A DNA stretch of 64,000 nt. It comes from Consotaella salsifontis (GTDB lineage Bacteria > Pseudomonadota > Alphaproteobacteria > Rhizobiales > Rhizobiaceae). The notes beneath the pieces are model-generated. The model searched no databases. It was not told where the DNA came from and saw only the letters and a list, made by a program, of their open reading frames with translations. Made by a program: the position numbers and the translations under genes. The stretch lies in the NCBI RefSeq assembly GCF_900167365.1, contig NZ_FUXL01000002.1, forward strand, positions 1 to 64,000. Reading direction: 5' to 3'. Below, piece after piece: positions 50,718 to 61,000 of this stretch. How positions within the stretch are numbered: the first letter of the stretch is position 1; each line of letters begins with the position of its first letter.

Positions 50718-52409
50718 CTAGCGCTGGGAGGCCGCAGGCACAAGCGAAGGAGCGATATCATTCCCGTTCGCTTCGCCCTTTGGCGCGATTTCCGGCACAA
50801 GAATGACGGAAAGCGCATCCGGTGCGGCCTTCGCAAGGGTCGCAGCGAACGAGCCGTGGACGAAATCGCCGAGATCGTGGCTGTGGGGCTCCCCCACGAC
50901 GAGCGTCGAGACGCCGTCCTGCCTTGCCTGCTCCAGCACGGCTTCGGCCGCGAGGGCCGCGCTTGAACGCAACAGCAGCGGAATCGCTGTAAGGCCGGAA
51001 GCGCGGACCCGGGCCAGGCCGCTTTCGACAATTGCTCTCGGCGCGGTTTCATCCTCGAGCTCAGCCGCCTCGTCGCCGAAGACCTCCGCCATCCGAACAT
51101 GAGCCACGACGACGCCCGAGCCTTTCGTCCGGGCGAGCGAAACGGCACGCGCCAGCACGGCTTCGTCGGTCGGGCTGCCGTCTACCGCCGCCATGACGGG
51201 CGCGGGCGACGACCCGAGCGTAGATTTGGTCTCGCCGGGACGCGCGGCAAAGGCGCCGAGCGAGCTGCGGCGCAGAAACAGGACCAGCGGCGAAGCGACG
51301 GCCGCCGCCGCCGCGACGATGAACGTCGTCTCCACGCCCCAGTGCTCGGCGATGAGCGGGGCGCCATAGGGCGCGACGACACCGGCGAACCAGCGCAGGA
51401 AATTGTAACCGGCGGAAGCGATAGGCCGGGGCGCGTCGGAGACCTCCAGCGCCATCTCGGTGAAGACCGTATTGCAGACGCCCGAAATCGCACCGGACAG
51501 GACCACGCCGGCCGCCACCGCCCAGCGCGGCGCGAGCCCCATCATCAGCAGAAGAAGGGCGAAGGTGACGAGACAGCCGGTCATCAGCGCCGGCGCGCTG
51601 AAACGCGCCTGAAGGCGGGGCGCCACCAGAACCGAGAAAATCGCGACGAGAAGGCCCCAGCCGAAGAAGATCAATCCCGTGGCATAGGCCGACATTTCGA
51701 GCACGAAAGGCACAAAGGCGAGCACCGTGAAGAAGGCATAGTTGTAGGCCATCGCCGACAACGCGACGGTGAGGAGCCCGGGGTGGCCGAGCGCGCGTAC
51801 GGGCGCACTGAGGCCAATCTTCCGTTCGGGCTTCGGCAGCTTCGGCAGGAACAGGGCGATGGCGACAAAGCCGATGGCCATCAGCGTCGCCGTGCCGAAG
51901 AACGGATAGCGCCAGGACATGGAACCCAGCGCGGCCCCGACGAGCGGCCCAGCAGAGATGCCGAGACCGAGCGCCGCCTCGTAGAGAAGGATGGCGCTCG
52001 CCGTTCCGCCGCGCGAGGACGCGACGATGACGGAGAGAGCGGTGACGACGAAAAACGCGTTGCCGAGGCCCCAACCGCCCCGATAGAGCACGAGTGCGGC
52101 CACGGAGTCGGAGGTGCCGGCGAGACCTGCGAAGACGACGATGAGCGCAGCGCCGAGCAGGAGCGTCGCCCTGCCCCCGAGGCGGCTCGACACGAAGCCG
52201 GTCGCCAGCATCATCACGGAGGTGACGAAGAAGTAGCTGGTGAAAAGAAGGGAAACCTGGCTGGGAGAGGCGTCCAACCCGGCGGCGATCGATGTCAGGA
52301 TCGGGTCGACCAGTCCGATGGACATGAAGCCGACGACGCAGGCGAAGGCCGTTGCCCACACCGCGCGCGGCTGATCGAGGAAATGGGGAGCGGCGGACTG
52401 GGAGGACAC
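50718..52409 (-). CDS. MFS transporter fused to a UspA domain
   Basis: The protein is about 563 residues from the GTG at 52409 (583 from a TTG at 52469). Residues about 15-390 are 12 MFS helices with the motif-A loop SSRLGGRATLLLGAAL; the last 150 residues are a cytosolic universal-stress-protein fold (PVMAAVDGSPTDEAVLARAVSLA at its start, TLVVGEPHSHDLGDFVHGS at the ATP loop). A stress-sensing or nucleotide-gated exporter is inferred. It is divergent from a MarR gene with a palindrome between them, so the regulator probably controls both. The substrate is unknown. Confidence 0.85.
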   Translation of the reverse strand: MSSQSAAPHFLDQPRAVWATAFACVVGFMSIGLVDPILTSIAAGLDASPSQVSLLFTSYFFVTSVMMLATGFVSSRLGGRATLLLGAALIVVFAGLAGTSDSVAALVLYRGGWGLGNAFFVVTALSVIVASSRGGTASAILLYEAALGLGISAGPLVGAALGSMSWRYPFFGTATLMAIGFVAIALFLPKLPKPERKIGLSAPVRALGHPGLLTVALSAMAYNYAFFTVLAFVPFVLEMSAYATGLIFFGWGLLVAIFSVLVAPRLQARFSAPALMTGCLVTFALLLLMMGLAPRWAVAAGVVLSGAISGVCNTVFTEMALEVSDAPRPIASAGYNFLRWFAGVVAPYGAPLIAEHWGVETTFIVAAAAAVASPLVLFLRRSSLGAFAARPGETKSTLGSSPAPVMAAVDGSPTDEAVLARAVSLARTKGSGVVVAHVRMAEVFGDEAAELEDETAPRAIVESGLARVRASGLTAIPLLLRSSAALAAEAVLEQARQDGVSTLVVGEPHSHDLGDFVHGSFAATLAKAAPDALSVILVPEIAPKGEANGNDIAPSLVPAASQR

Positions 52410-52470
52410 GGCGTCGAATCCATGCGCGTTTCGATCCCCGCGATATAAAGACCGGTGAGATCGCAACAAG

Positions 52471-52483
52471 ATGTATGATACAT
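52471..52483. promoter_or_regulatory. Operator-like palindrome between MFS-UspA and MarR genes
   Basis: ATGTAT-G-ATACAT is a perfect 13-base inverted repeat in the short divergent intergenic region, 10 bp before the marR ATG and 61 bp before the MFS GTG. This is the usual place and size of a MarR-family operator. Confidence 0.7.
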
Positions 52484-52493
52484 ATAAACTTGC

Positions 52494-52976
52494 ATGACAG
52501 CGATGCGAAACGACCGATCACAGGCCGTCGGCGGCGAACCAATGGAAGAGACCCTCGAGCGTGAGATTGCCTTCTTGGCGCGCAATCTCGAAGCGCTCTA
52601 CCGAAGGCGCGCCTATCCGATGGAGCGCGCCCACTATCTGCTCCTCCTGCGCCTCACCGACGGCCCTCAAAGCATCGGCGAGCTTGCTGCGGGCCTTTCG
52701 CTCGACTCCTCGACGGTCACGCGCCAGGTGGCTGCGATGCAACGCCAATTGCTGATCAAGCGGCGAGCGAATCCGGCCGATGGCCGCAGCAGTCTCATCG
52801 AGGCGACGGGCAAAGGGCGCACCGCCGCCGAAACCATGCGCAAGGATCGAATTCAGCGGGTGGAGGAGCTCGTCGGGCAATGGAGCGCAGAAGACGGCGC
52901 GGATCTCGCGCGTCTTCTGACGAAGCTCAACGAGTCGCTTGGCCAACGGTTGGCCCTGCTGACGGCAGAGGATTAA
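52494..52976 (+). CDS. MarR-family transcriptional regulator
   Basis: The 160-residue protein has the winged helix of MarR (about 40-120): LLLRLTDGPQSIGELAAGL, recognition-helix region SSTVTRQVAAMQRQLLIKR and wing NPADGRSSLIEAT. It would bind the palindrome just upstream and release it when a ligand binds, controlling itself and the divergent MFS-UspA gene. An in-frame ATG at 52542 is a possible alternative start. Confidence 0.88.
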   Translation: MTAMRNDRSQAVGGEPMEETLEREIAFLARNLEALYRRRAYPMERAHYLLLLRLTDGPQSIGELAAGLSLDSSTVTRQVAAMQRQLLIKRRANPADGRSSLIEATGKGRTAAETMRKDRIQRVEELVGQWSAEDGADLARLLTKLNESLGQRLALLTAED

Positions 52977-53316
52977 CGCTCGGGAGGCGCTGGAAATATC
53001 GTTCTGCTCCTCTTCTGCGCCGGCCACAACTTTGGATGCCTGTCCCCGCCATCACGGGATCGTGAGGAGGCACGAATACGTCGTCACGTGCGAGCTTTTG
53101 ACGCACCCGCGACGCCGCCTTCTGGCGCGAAGTTCAACCGAGGGAAATCAGAGCGTTGCAGGCGACTTCTCGCCTGAAACCGCCGATCCGCCGGCTGTTG
53201 AAAGTATGGCCGTTAAATCGATCAATTTTGGCCAGACTGAAAAATATCCCTTTACCAAACCGGATAAGCAGGTACCCTTTCTGCATTCGACCCCGAAGAG
53301 CACCAGGGAGGAGAAC
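52977..53316 (+). other. 340-bp region between marR and the small membrane peptide gene
   Basis: No gene is supported here. The last 110 bases are AT-rich for this genome and lead into a very strong ribosome site for the 28-residue peptide, so a promoter is expected around 53200-53270, but I cannot name its -35 and -10 elements. Confidence 0.5.
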
Positions 53317-53403
53317 ATGGTACTCACGCGCTCGATCAACTTCATTATGATTTGCGCCGCGTTCGTGTTCGTTGGAGCGGCCGTGATGGGGCTGCTGCCC
53401 TGA
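53317..53403 (+). CDS. 28-residue single-helix membrane peptide
   Basis: A short ORF, MVLTRSINFIMICAAFVFVG to the end at GLLP, is almost all one hydrophobic membrane helix (about residues 9-26) with one basic residue before it. A near-perfect AGGGAGGAGAAC ribosome site precedes the ATG, and a classic intrinsic terminator follows 50 bp later, so it is a complete monocistronic gene. I recall similar tiny proteins in Hyphomicrobiales but cannot name a family or function. Confidence 0.7.
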   Translation: MVLTRSINFIMICAAFVFVGAAVMGLLP

Positions 53404-53453
53404 GGCAATCCGGGCGCGGCTTTCACCGCGCCCCAGCAGTTTCGTGAATGCGG

Positions 53454-53481
53454 AAAGCCGAGGCCCAGTCCTCGGCTTTTT
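53454..53481 (+). terminator. Intrinsic terminator after the small membrane peptide gene
   Basis: A 10-bp stem (53454-53463 with 53470-53479), CCCAGT loop and a T5 run. The AAA flank on the left makes it usable on the minus strand for metF as well. Confidence 0.9.
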
Positions 53482-53548
53482 GTTTGATGCTCGTTCCTCG
53501 ACGACGACTAGGCTGGCTCGGCAGACGGAAGCCCATCTTTCAAAGCGC

Positions 53549-54466
53549 TCAGGCGGACGCACCTGCCGCAGCCGCAGCGTTCTCCTCCGGCTCCTCCGGC
53601 TGCGGTCGCAACCCGAGAATGTGGCAGATCGAATAGACGAGTTCCGCGCGGTTCATCGTATAGAAATGGAAATCTCGCACGCCCCGATCGACAAGATCCA
53701 GGACCTGTTCGCTGCACACCGCCGCCGCGACGTGCGAATGGGTCTCGGGGTCCTTCTCCAACCCCTCGAAGCGCTCCGCCAGCCAGGCCGGAATGGAAGC
53801 GCCACAGGCCGCCGAAAAGCGCGCGATCTTGGTGAAGTCGTGGATCGGAACAATCCCCGGCACGATCGGAATATAGATGCCGGCGCGGCGAACCCTCTCG
53901 ACGAAGCGCTCATAGGCGTCGTTGTCGAAGAAGAACTGGGTCATGGCGCGGGTGGCCCCGTTGTCCACCTTGCGCTTCAGCATGTCGATGTCAGTGGCGA
54001 AATCCGGGCTTTCCGGGTGCTTCTCGGGATAGGCGGAGACTGAAATCTCGAAGTCGTCGATCGCCTTCAGCCCGGCCACCAGCTCGACGGCGTTGGCATA
54101 ACCCTCCGGATGGGGGCGATATTTCTCGCCGACGCCGCTCGCCGAATCGCCACGCAGCGCCACGAAATGACGCACGCCAGTATCGCGGTACTGGCGGATC
54201 ACTTCATCGACTTCCTGCCGCGAAGCGTCGACGCAAGTGAGATGGGCGGCGGGCTTCAGCCGCGTCTCGGTCAGGATTCGACGAACGGTGTGGTGGGTGC
54301 GCTCGCGCGTCGAGCCGCCGGCGCCGTAGGTGACGGAGACGAACTCCGGCGCGAGAGGCGCGAGACGTTGCACCGAAGCCCAGAGCGTCTCCTCCATCTT
54401 TTCCGTCTTCGGCGGAAAGAACTCGAAGGAGACGTTAATCCTGGGGCGGGTCTGACGAAAGGCCAT
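53549..54466 (-). CDS. metF: 5,10-methylenetetrahydrofolate reductase
   Basis: The 305-residue FAD-dependent TIM barrel makes 5-methyl-THF for methionine synthesis. It has the N-terminal SFEFFPPKTEKMEE motif, FVSVTYGAGGSTRERT (about 40-55), HLTCVD (about 74-79) and FFDNDAYERFVERV. It begins 13 bp after the ArsR-methyltransferase gene ends, so the two are one unit and probably share control by that protein. Confidence 0.95.
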   Translation of the reverse strand: MAFRQTRPRINVSFEFFPPKTEKMEETLWASVQRLAPLAPEFVSVTYGAGGSTRERTHHTVRRILTETRLKPAAHLTCVDASRQEVDEVIRQYRDTGVRHFVALRGDSASGVGEKYRPHPEGYANAVELVAGLKAIDDFEISVSAYPEKHPESPDFATDIDMLKRKVDNGATRAMTQFFFDNDAYERFVERVRRAGIYIPIVPGIVPIHDFTKIARFSAACGASIPAWLAERFEGLEKDPETHSHVAAAVCSEQVLDLVDRGVRDFHFYTMNRAELVYSICHILGLRPQPEEPEENAAAAAGASA

Positions 54467-54479
54467 GGGGCAGATCCGT

Positions 54480-55511
54480 TCAATGAGATGTGGCCGGCTC
54501 AGCCGTCCGGAGAAACGATGGTGCGCTGGCGCGAGGCTTTTCCGCGAGCCATAGCGTTACCGCGATATGGCCCTCCTCTTCCGCCTTTGGATCGAGCGTG
54601 CGCACGGCGAGAAGGTCGAGTTCGGCGGAAGCGAGATAATCGGCAACCACCTCGGGCAAGAAGCCGAGCCTGAGATGGGCGTGGTCGGTGCGCAGGAATT
54701 CGAGCTCGTGCGGCGCGAAATCGACGACGACGAGGCGCCCGCCAGGACGCAGCGCCCGCGCCGCCTGGCGAATGGCCGCGGCGGGATCGTCGAGATGGTG
54801 AAGAACTTGGTGAACGGTTATGAGATCGAAGCTCTCCGCCTCCACCGGCAGGCGGTAGGCGTCGGCAAGGCGGACCGACGCATTGGTGATGCCCGCCTCA
54901 TCGAGCTTGGCTCGCGCGATGGCCAGCATCTCGCGAGAGGCATCGACACCGAGCGCCCGACCGCAGAGCGGCGCCATGAGCTCCAACATTCGTCCCGTTC
55001 CCGTACCGATATCAAGCAGGGCGTCGACCCGGCGGCTGCCGAGAATGTCGAGCAGAGCGCTTTCAACCTCGGCATCAGGCACATGCAGCGAACGGATGCG
55101 ATCCCAGCTTCCGGCATTCTTGGCAAAGTAGTCGGCGGCCTGGGCCGCGCGGCGTTGCCGAACCGTGTCGAGCCGCGTTCCATCAGAAAGAAGAGCCGGA
55201 TCATCCTGCTGAACCGCGTCCAGCACCTGACGCACCATGCGCGCGCGCGCCTTGGCCTCGGTAAGGCGAAAATAGGCCCAGGCCCCCTCCTGGTGCCGGT
55301 CGATCAGCCCTGCCTCCAGCAACAGCTTCAGGTGGCGAGAAACTCGAGGCTGAGACTGGTCCAGGATTTCGGTGAGGTCGGTGACGGTCAGGTCGTTCCG
55401 CGCCAGTAGCACGAGCATCCGCAGACGCGTCGGCTCGGCGACGGCCTTCAAAACCTCCACAGCGCAGGCAAACGGCAAGGGCACGGCCGGCAACTCTATC
55501 TCCCAATCCAT
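54480..55511 (-). CDS. ArsR-type regulator fused to a SAM-dependent methyltransferase
   Basis: The 343-residue protein has an ArsR winged helix (about 15-90; VLKAVAEPTRLRMLVLLA, recognition helix QSQPRVSRHLKLLLEAGLI) and a class I methyltransferase domain (about 125-320) with LLDIGTGTGRMLELMAP and LRPGGRLVVVDF. No metal-binding Cys pair is seen in the HTH, so the methyltransferase half probably senses SAM or SAH. Its position before metF, and the inverted repeat at its start, suggest autogenous control of methionine and SAM genes. Such fusions next to metF/metH are known in alphaproteobacteria. Confidence 0.88.
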   Translation of the reverse strand: MDWEIELPAVPLPFACAVEVLKAVAEPTRLRMLVLLARNDLTVTDLTEILDQSQPRVSRHLKLLLEAGLIDRHQEGAWAYFRLTEAKARARMVRQVLDAVQQDDPALLSDGTRLDTVRQRRAAQAADYFAKNAGSWDRIRSLHVPDAEVESALLDILGSRRVDALLDIGTGTGRMLELMAPLCGRALGVDASREMLAIARAKLDEAGITNASVRLADAYRLPVEAESFDLITVHQVLHHLDDPAAAIRQAARALRPGGRLVVVDFAPHELEFLRTDHAHLRLGFLPEVVADYLASAELDLLAVRTLDPKAEEEGHIAVTLWLAEKPRASAPSFLRTAEPATSH

Positions 55512-55529
55512 ATAAAGAAATGTTTATAT
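55510..55529. promoter_or_regulatory. ArsR-type inverted repeat overlapping the start codon
   Basis: ATATAAA, six bases, TTTATAT: a perfect inverted repeat with arms at 55510-55516 and 55523-55529. It overlaps the ATG of the ArsR-methyltransferase gene, so bound regulator would block transcription or initiation of its own unit. Confidence 0.75.
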
Positions 55530-55638
55530 CATCAGGCAGATCAGAGCAAGCGCGCGGTGGACAGGAAGCGCGACAAGGTTTACCCGGTGTTTCGGCGAAA
55601 GCGCTCTTCCTCATGCCGTCCATAAGGAGCCGCAGGCG

Positions 55639-55968
55639 GTGGCAAGCGAACGGCAAAAGGCGATCCAGCGGGCACTGACAGCCACGATCCCTCGGGCACC
55701 CTTCATCGACGCCGAGGCGATCCGTGAGGCGGCGGGCGCGAAACGGCTGAAGATGCTGCCCCCGTCCACGGCCCTCTGGCTCGCGGCGGTGGCGCACATC
55801 CGCCACATGCACACCGATTACGACACCCTGCTCGACGAGGGGTATGGGCGCGACGCGGCGCGCTTCTTCGTCATCGACGACATCAACGCGGTCCTGGACC
55901 AATGGGGGGCGACGCGGCATCTCTCAGCCGACGAGCCAATCGACGACGAAGGCATGGCGCGAGGCTGA
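55639..55968 (+). CDS. DUF2293 protein
   Basis: The 109-residue protein starts at GTG and has a central motif FIDAEAIREAA, PPSTALWLAAVAHIRHMHTDYDTLLDEGYGRDAARFFV typical of DUF2293 (given here as WLAAVAHIRH, HTDYDTLLDEG and RDAARFFV). The ribosome site AAGGAG lies upstream (about 55623-55628). Function is unknown; the His-rich TDYD region may bind metal. It converges with the response regulator gene. Confidence 0.85.
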   Translation: MASERQKAIQRALTATIPRAPFIDAEAIREAAGAKRLKMLPPSTALWLAAVAHIRHMHTDYDTLLDEGYGRDAARFFVIDDINAVLDQWGATRHLSADEPIDDEGMARG

Positions 55969-55974
55969 AGCGGG

Positions 55975-56382
55975 TCAGGACGGAGGCAAAGCCCTCACGC
56001 CGGAAAGCTCGTTGGCGAGTTGCTTTGCCGTGTAGGGTTTTTGAAGGATCGGGCAGCTCTGCCATTCCTCATCGACGCCGGAACGACCATAACCCGTCGC
56101 GAAGATGATGGGGATGCCGCGCTGACGCAGAAGGCTTGCAGCCGGATAGACTCGCTCGCCGCCGAGATTGACATCGAGAATCGCGACATCGATGGCCGCA
56201 GCGGTCTCGATCATCTTCAATGCCTGGTTGAGGCGCATGGCAAGACCGACCACCTCGCAGCCGAAGTCCATGACCATGTCTTCGAGCTGCATGGCAACCA
56301 AGGCTTCATCCTCGACCAGGACCACCCGCAAGCCGTGAAGAACTTTGGCGTCAGTTGACAACGGCGTCGGCTCCGGGCTCAA
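55975..56382 (-). CDS. Single-domain response regulator with FATGY motif
   Basis: The 135-residue receiver domain has EDE (24-26), phosphoacceptor Asp70 in AILDVNLGG, the FATGY motif at 94-98 and Lys115. FATGUY-type regulators of alphaproteobacteria mediate phosphate flow in the general stress response. The start is TTG at 56382 or TTG at 56361; both lie within the last codons of the upstream kinase gene, so they are co-translated. It is probably the partner of that HWE kinase. Confidence 0.87.
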   Translation of the reverse strand: MSPEPTPLSTDAKVLHGLRVVLVEDEALVAMQLEDMVMDFGCEVVGLAMRLNQALKMIETAAAIDVAILDVNLGGERVYPAASLLRQRGIPIIFATGYGRSGVDEEWQSCPILQKPYTAKQLANELSGVRALPPS

Positions 56383-57832
56383 GCATTACTGCGGGAACGT
56401 CGATATAGCACATCACGCCATCCGGACGCACCTCGATACGCAAATGGCCGCTCAACTCGCCTTCGACCAGGCGAGACAGCAGCGTCGCGCCAAAGCCGCT
56501 CGCGGGCATCGCCGGTTTGGCGCTTGCGCCACTCTCGATCCATTCCAGCACGAGCTTCGGCCCATCGGCGCTTTGCTCCTCGCGCCACTCCACCGACAAC
56601 TCGCCCTCGCTCGATGCGAAGGCGCCATACTGCGACGCGTTTGTCGCCAGCTCATGGAAGATCATCGCAAACGCGATCGCGGACTTCGGATTGAGGTCGA
56701 CTGCCCGGCCGACAAGCCGGACCCGCTCGCTCGGAAGGTCCGAGAGCTCCTGAGCAAGCAGAACCGAGAGATCGACCGCCTCCCAATATCGGCGGCTGAG
56801 AAGATTATGAGCATCGGACAGCGCCACGATCCGCGCCTCGAAGCTCGCCTTGACCGATTCGGGCGCATTGGCGCTGCGGAAGCTCTGCCGCGCGATCGAC
56901 TGCACCGTGGCCAGCGTGTTCTTCACCCGGTGGTTCAGCTCGTCGACCATGAGGCGATGGCGTCTCTTGGCGCGGACGGCCTCGGTCTTGTCGCCGCCTT
57001 GCATCAGGATACCGACGATACCGCCGGCCGCATCGCGGATAGGGCTGAAAGACAGATCGACGAAGAGATTGCGTTGAAGCGAGCTGCTCGTCGCGCCGAG
57101 CACGAGCGGAACGTCTTCCCCTCGCCAGGCTTCGCCGCTGGAGTAGACGCTGGAGAGCATTTCAAAAAAGCCCTGGCTCTCCAGGTCAGGAAGCGCTTCG
57201 CGAAGAGGCATGCCGATGAGATCGCGGCCGCCGACCAGCTTGCCGAAGGCGTCGTTGACGAAGGTGAGAAAATGATCCGGGCCGTGCATGACCGCGATCA
57301 GCCCCGGCGCCTGTTGGAACAGACGGCGAAAGTCGGCGCTGGCCGAAAGCGTCGCCTTGTAGGCCGCCTCCGCCTCCTGCGCACGCTGGATCAGCTCCAT
57401 TTCGCCCAGATCCAGGCGGAACGGCAGGGCGGCCGCTTCCCTGAGGCGGACGAGCTCCGTCACGTCCGCCGTGTTCTGCAGGACGAAGATCACCTTTCCG
57501 TCCTTGTCGAACAACGGACTGTGGACCGCCGACCAGTACCGGTCGTCAAACTCGCCCGGATTTCCCGGCCGGGGGATCTCATAGTGAATGTAGGCGATAA
57601 CGTCGCGCTTGCCTGTCGCAAAAACGCTTTCGATTGAATTCCTGAGTCGGCGGCCCGGCTCCCCCTCATTGGGGAAAACATCGAACAGGTTTCGGCCGAG
57701 CAGCAGCTCGCGACTATGGTTGGTCGCGGTCTCGTAGGCTTCGTTCACGGCCACGAAACTGCAGTCATGATCCACGATCATGTGCGGGCTCGAGAGCGCT
57801 GCAAACAATCCCTGGAAATCGAGACGATTCAT
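56351..57832 (-). CDS. Cytosolic PAS-PAS HWE histidine kinase
   Basis: The 493-residue soluble kinase has two PAS domains (about 8-130 and 165-290), then an HWE-type core with phosphoacceptor His301 in DELNHRVKNTLATVQSIARQ, N-box FHELATNASQYGAF and the WRE element VEWREEQ near residue 425. HWE kinases in this group commonly act as general stress or light/redox sensors. No LOV cysteine is evident in either PAS domain. It overlaps the single-domain regulator gene downstream. Confidence 0.9.
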   Translation of the reverse strand: MNRLDFQGLFAALSSPHMIVDHDCSFVAVNEAYETATNHSRELLLGRNLFDVFPNEGEPGRRLRNSIESVFATGKRDVIAYIHYEIPRPGNPGEFDDRYWSAVHSPLFDKDGKVIFVLQNTADVTELVRLREAAALPFRLDLGEMELIQRAQEAEAAYKATLSASADFRRLFQQAPGLIAVMHGPDHFLTFVNDAFGKLVGGRDLIGMPLREALPDLESQGFFEMLSSVYSSGEAWRGEDVPLVLGATSSSLQRNLFVDLSFSPIRDAAGGIVGILMQGGDKTEAVRAKRRHRLMVDELNHRVKNTLATVQSIARQSFRSANAPESVKASFEARIVALSDAHNLLSRRYWEAVDLSVLLAQELSDLPSERVRLVGRAVDLNPKSAIAFAMIFHELATNASQYGAFASSEGELSVEWREEQSADGPKLVLEWIESGASAKPAMPASGFGATLLSRLVEGELSGHLRIEVRPDGVMCYIDVPAVMLEPGADAVVN

Positions 57833-58143
57833 TCTGGTCGCTGCTCTTTGAGGATTCGATCGGTGAAGGAACCCGCTCCGGTTATAGAGCGGCAGCGCCG
57901 GAAATCACGGGGCCGAAAAAGCGGAACTTTGCGTCAACGTAAATCCGCACCGCCGTTGCCGCGAGAACGCGGACCGCGCCACACTTGGCGCCAGCCGCTT
58001 CTCCCAGACGGGTTGTGCCGAAACACGCTGCGAACCGCAGGAAGACCAAGCTAGCGACCGGATAGCTGGCGATCAACCCGCGAGACGTCGTCAACGAAAA
58101 GTTGTCCCCGCCGGACATGCCGGCGGGAACGCGGCCCGGTGGT
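57833..58143. other. 311-bp region between the HWE kinase and ettA
   Basis: The stretch holds the promoter side of the kinase gene (minus) and the 3' side of ettA. A stable hairpin lies at 58107-58127. I see no coding region; the only open frames lack a ribosome site and any family features. Confidence 0.5.
58107..58127 (-). terminator. Probable ettA terminator hairpin
   Basis: An 8-bp GC stem (58107-58114 with 58120-58127) and 5-base loop lie 17 bp past the ettA stop; on the minus strand GACAACTTTT follows, so the T run is displaced. Confidence 0.55.
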
Positions 58144-59793
<1,650 letters not shown>

Positions 59794-59904
59794 GACGCGC
59801 GCATCTCCGAAATTAGCGATCAGGGAGAAAGTGGCGCCGGTGTTATTCGATTATGTGCCGGCGAGCAACAAAGGCCACGTAGAATCATGCGGGCGTTCGT
59901 CTGG

Positions 59905-60876
59905 TCACTGCAACCCTGGCGGGTCAACGATACCGGAGTTGCAGTCGCTTCGCACCGGCGGTGCCGCCGCCATGAGATCGCTAAAATTTGCTGAGGGCGT
60001 GATCTTGCCCGCAAGCGCGATCGTCATCTCGGTGATGATGCGGCGGCGCCCGTCCCTCTCGCAATGAAGGGAGACGCGCCAACCGACCCCCTCGCCGAAA
60101 GACCGGTCGGCCGCGGCTCGCACGTCGCGCAGTGTCAGCGTCTTGCCCGCCCGCTCCACGAAAAGTGGGCGCAGGGCCGAGCCGTTGAGCGCGCCAAGAA
60201 GCTTCATGGAATCGGAGAAATAGCGGTCGGCATCGGTGCCGTAGCAGCTGCCGTGACGCGCCCATTCATGGCGGTGGAGATAGGATCGGGTGCCCGGCAT
60301 CGCTTGATCGAGGGACCGGCGCGTTGTGGCACTCATCGCCGGTTCGGGGAGCCGGCTCCATGGGCGGTCCCGCAGGTTCGCCGCCGTGCCGCAATATTCG
60401 GATGCCTGCGGCCAAAGGCCATGCAGGGAAAAGCGATCTCCCTTTCCCCCGCCAGCGCACTCAGGCGCGCTCGGCTTGCCTTCACAGAAGGCCGGCCCCC
60501 ACGTCACTGCAAAGACATAGAGCGCGGGGCGCTCATCCGATCCGGGTGCACTCGCCGGCCGCAGAAGGTCTGCGTCGGCCTGCTGACTTCCGTCGCTGAC
60601 ACGGCCGCAGCCGATCGGCACCCAGCGCCGCTCCGGCTCGGCGCCCGGCACAACGATGTAGTAATGGCTCGCCGGATCGGCATTGCGCGCCAGAAGCTGG
60701 TAACTCTTGCCGGGCTCCACCAGCACATTGCCCGGATTGGTTTCCTGGCGAAGCGACTGAAAGGCGGGGCAGCGAGCCTCGGCGGCAAAACGCCCCACCA
60801 TCGGCACTTCCGCTGCGGCGGGCGCGGCGGTGAAGGCCAGCAGAAGGGCGAAGAGGGCGTTGCGAAGCGTCGTCAT
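59905..60876 (-). CDS. Exported ribonuclease T2-family enzyme
   Basis: The 323-residue protein has a signal peptide (1-22), an N-terminal segment of about 90 residues not found in minimal RNase T2 (FQSLRQETNPGNVLVEPGKS and a Cys pair), and a T2 domain with both catalytic motifs: FSLHGLWPQ (His152) and HEWARHGSC (Glu204, His208). It would digest RNA in the periplasm or outside the cell. The extra N-terminal part resembles an SH3-like or cell-wall-associated domain. The assignment is firm. Confidence 0.92.
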   Translation of the reverse strand: MTTLRNALFALLLAFTAAPAAAEVPMVGRFAAEARCPAFQSLRQETNPGNVLVEPGKSYQLLARNADPASHYYIVVPGAEPERRWVPIGCGRVSDGSQQADADLLRPASAPGSDERPALYVFAVTWGPAFCEGKPSAPECAGGGKGDRFSLHGLWPQASEYCGTAANLRDRPWSRLPEPAMSATTRRSLDQAMPGTRSYLHRHEWARHGSCYGTDADRYFSDSMKLLGALNGSALRPLFVERAGKTLTLRDVRAAADRSFGEGVGWRVSLHCERDGRRRIITEMTIALAGKITPSANFSDLMAAAPPVRSDCNSGIVDPPGLQ

Positions 60877-61000
60877 GCGCTCGATCTAGCTTCCCGGCGC
60901 GACAAGAAAAGGATGATCCCTCGCCATCGGTGCTGACGGGACCGTCGGCGCGCGCCAATCCAGCATTCGGCATTGCAATCCGCGTCACTTTCGGCGAACG

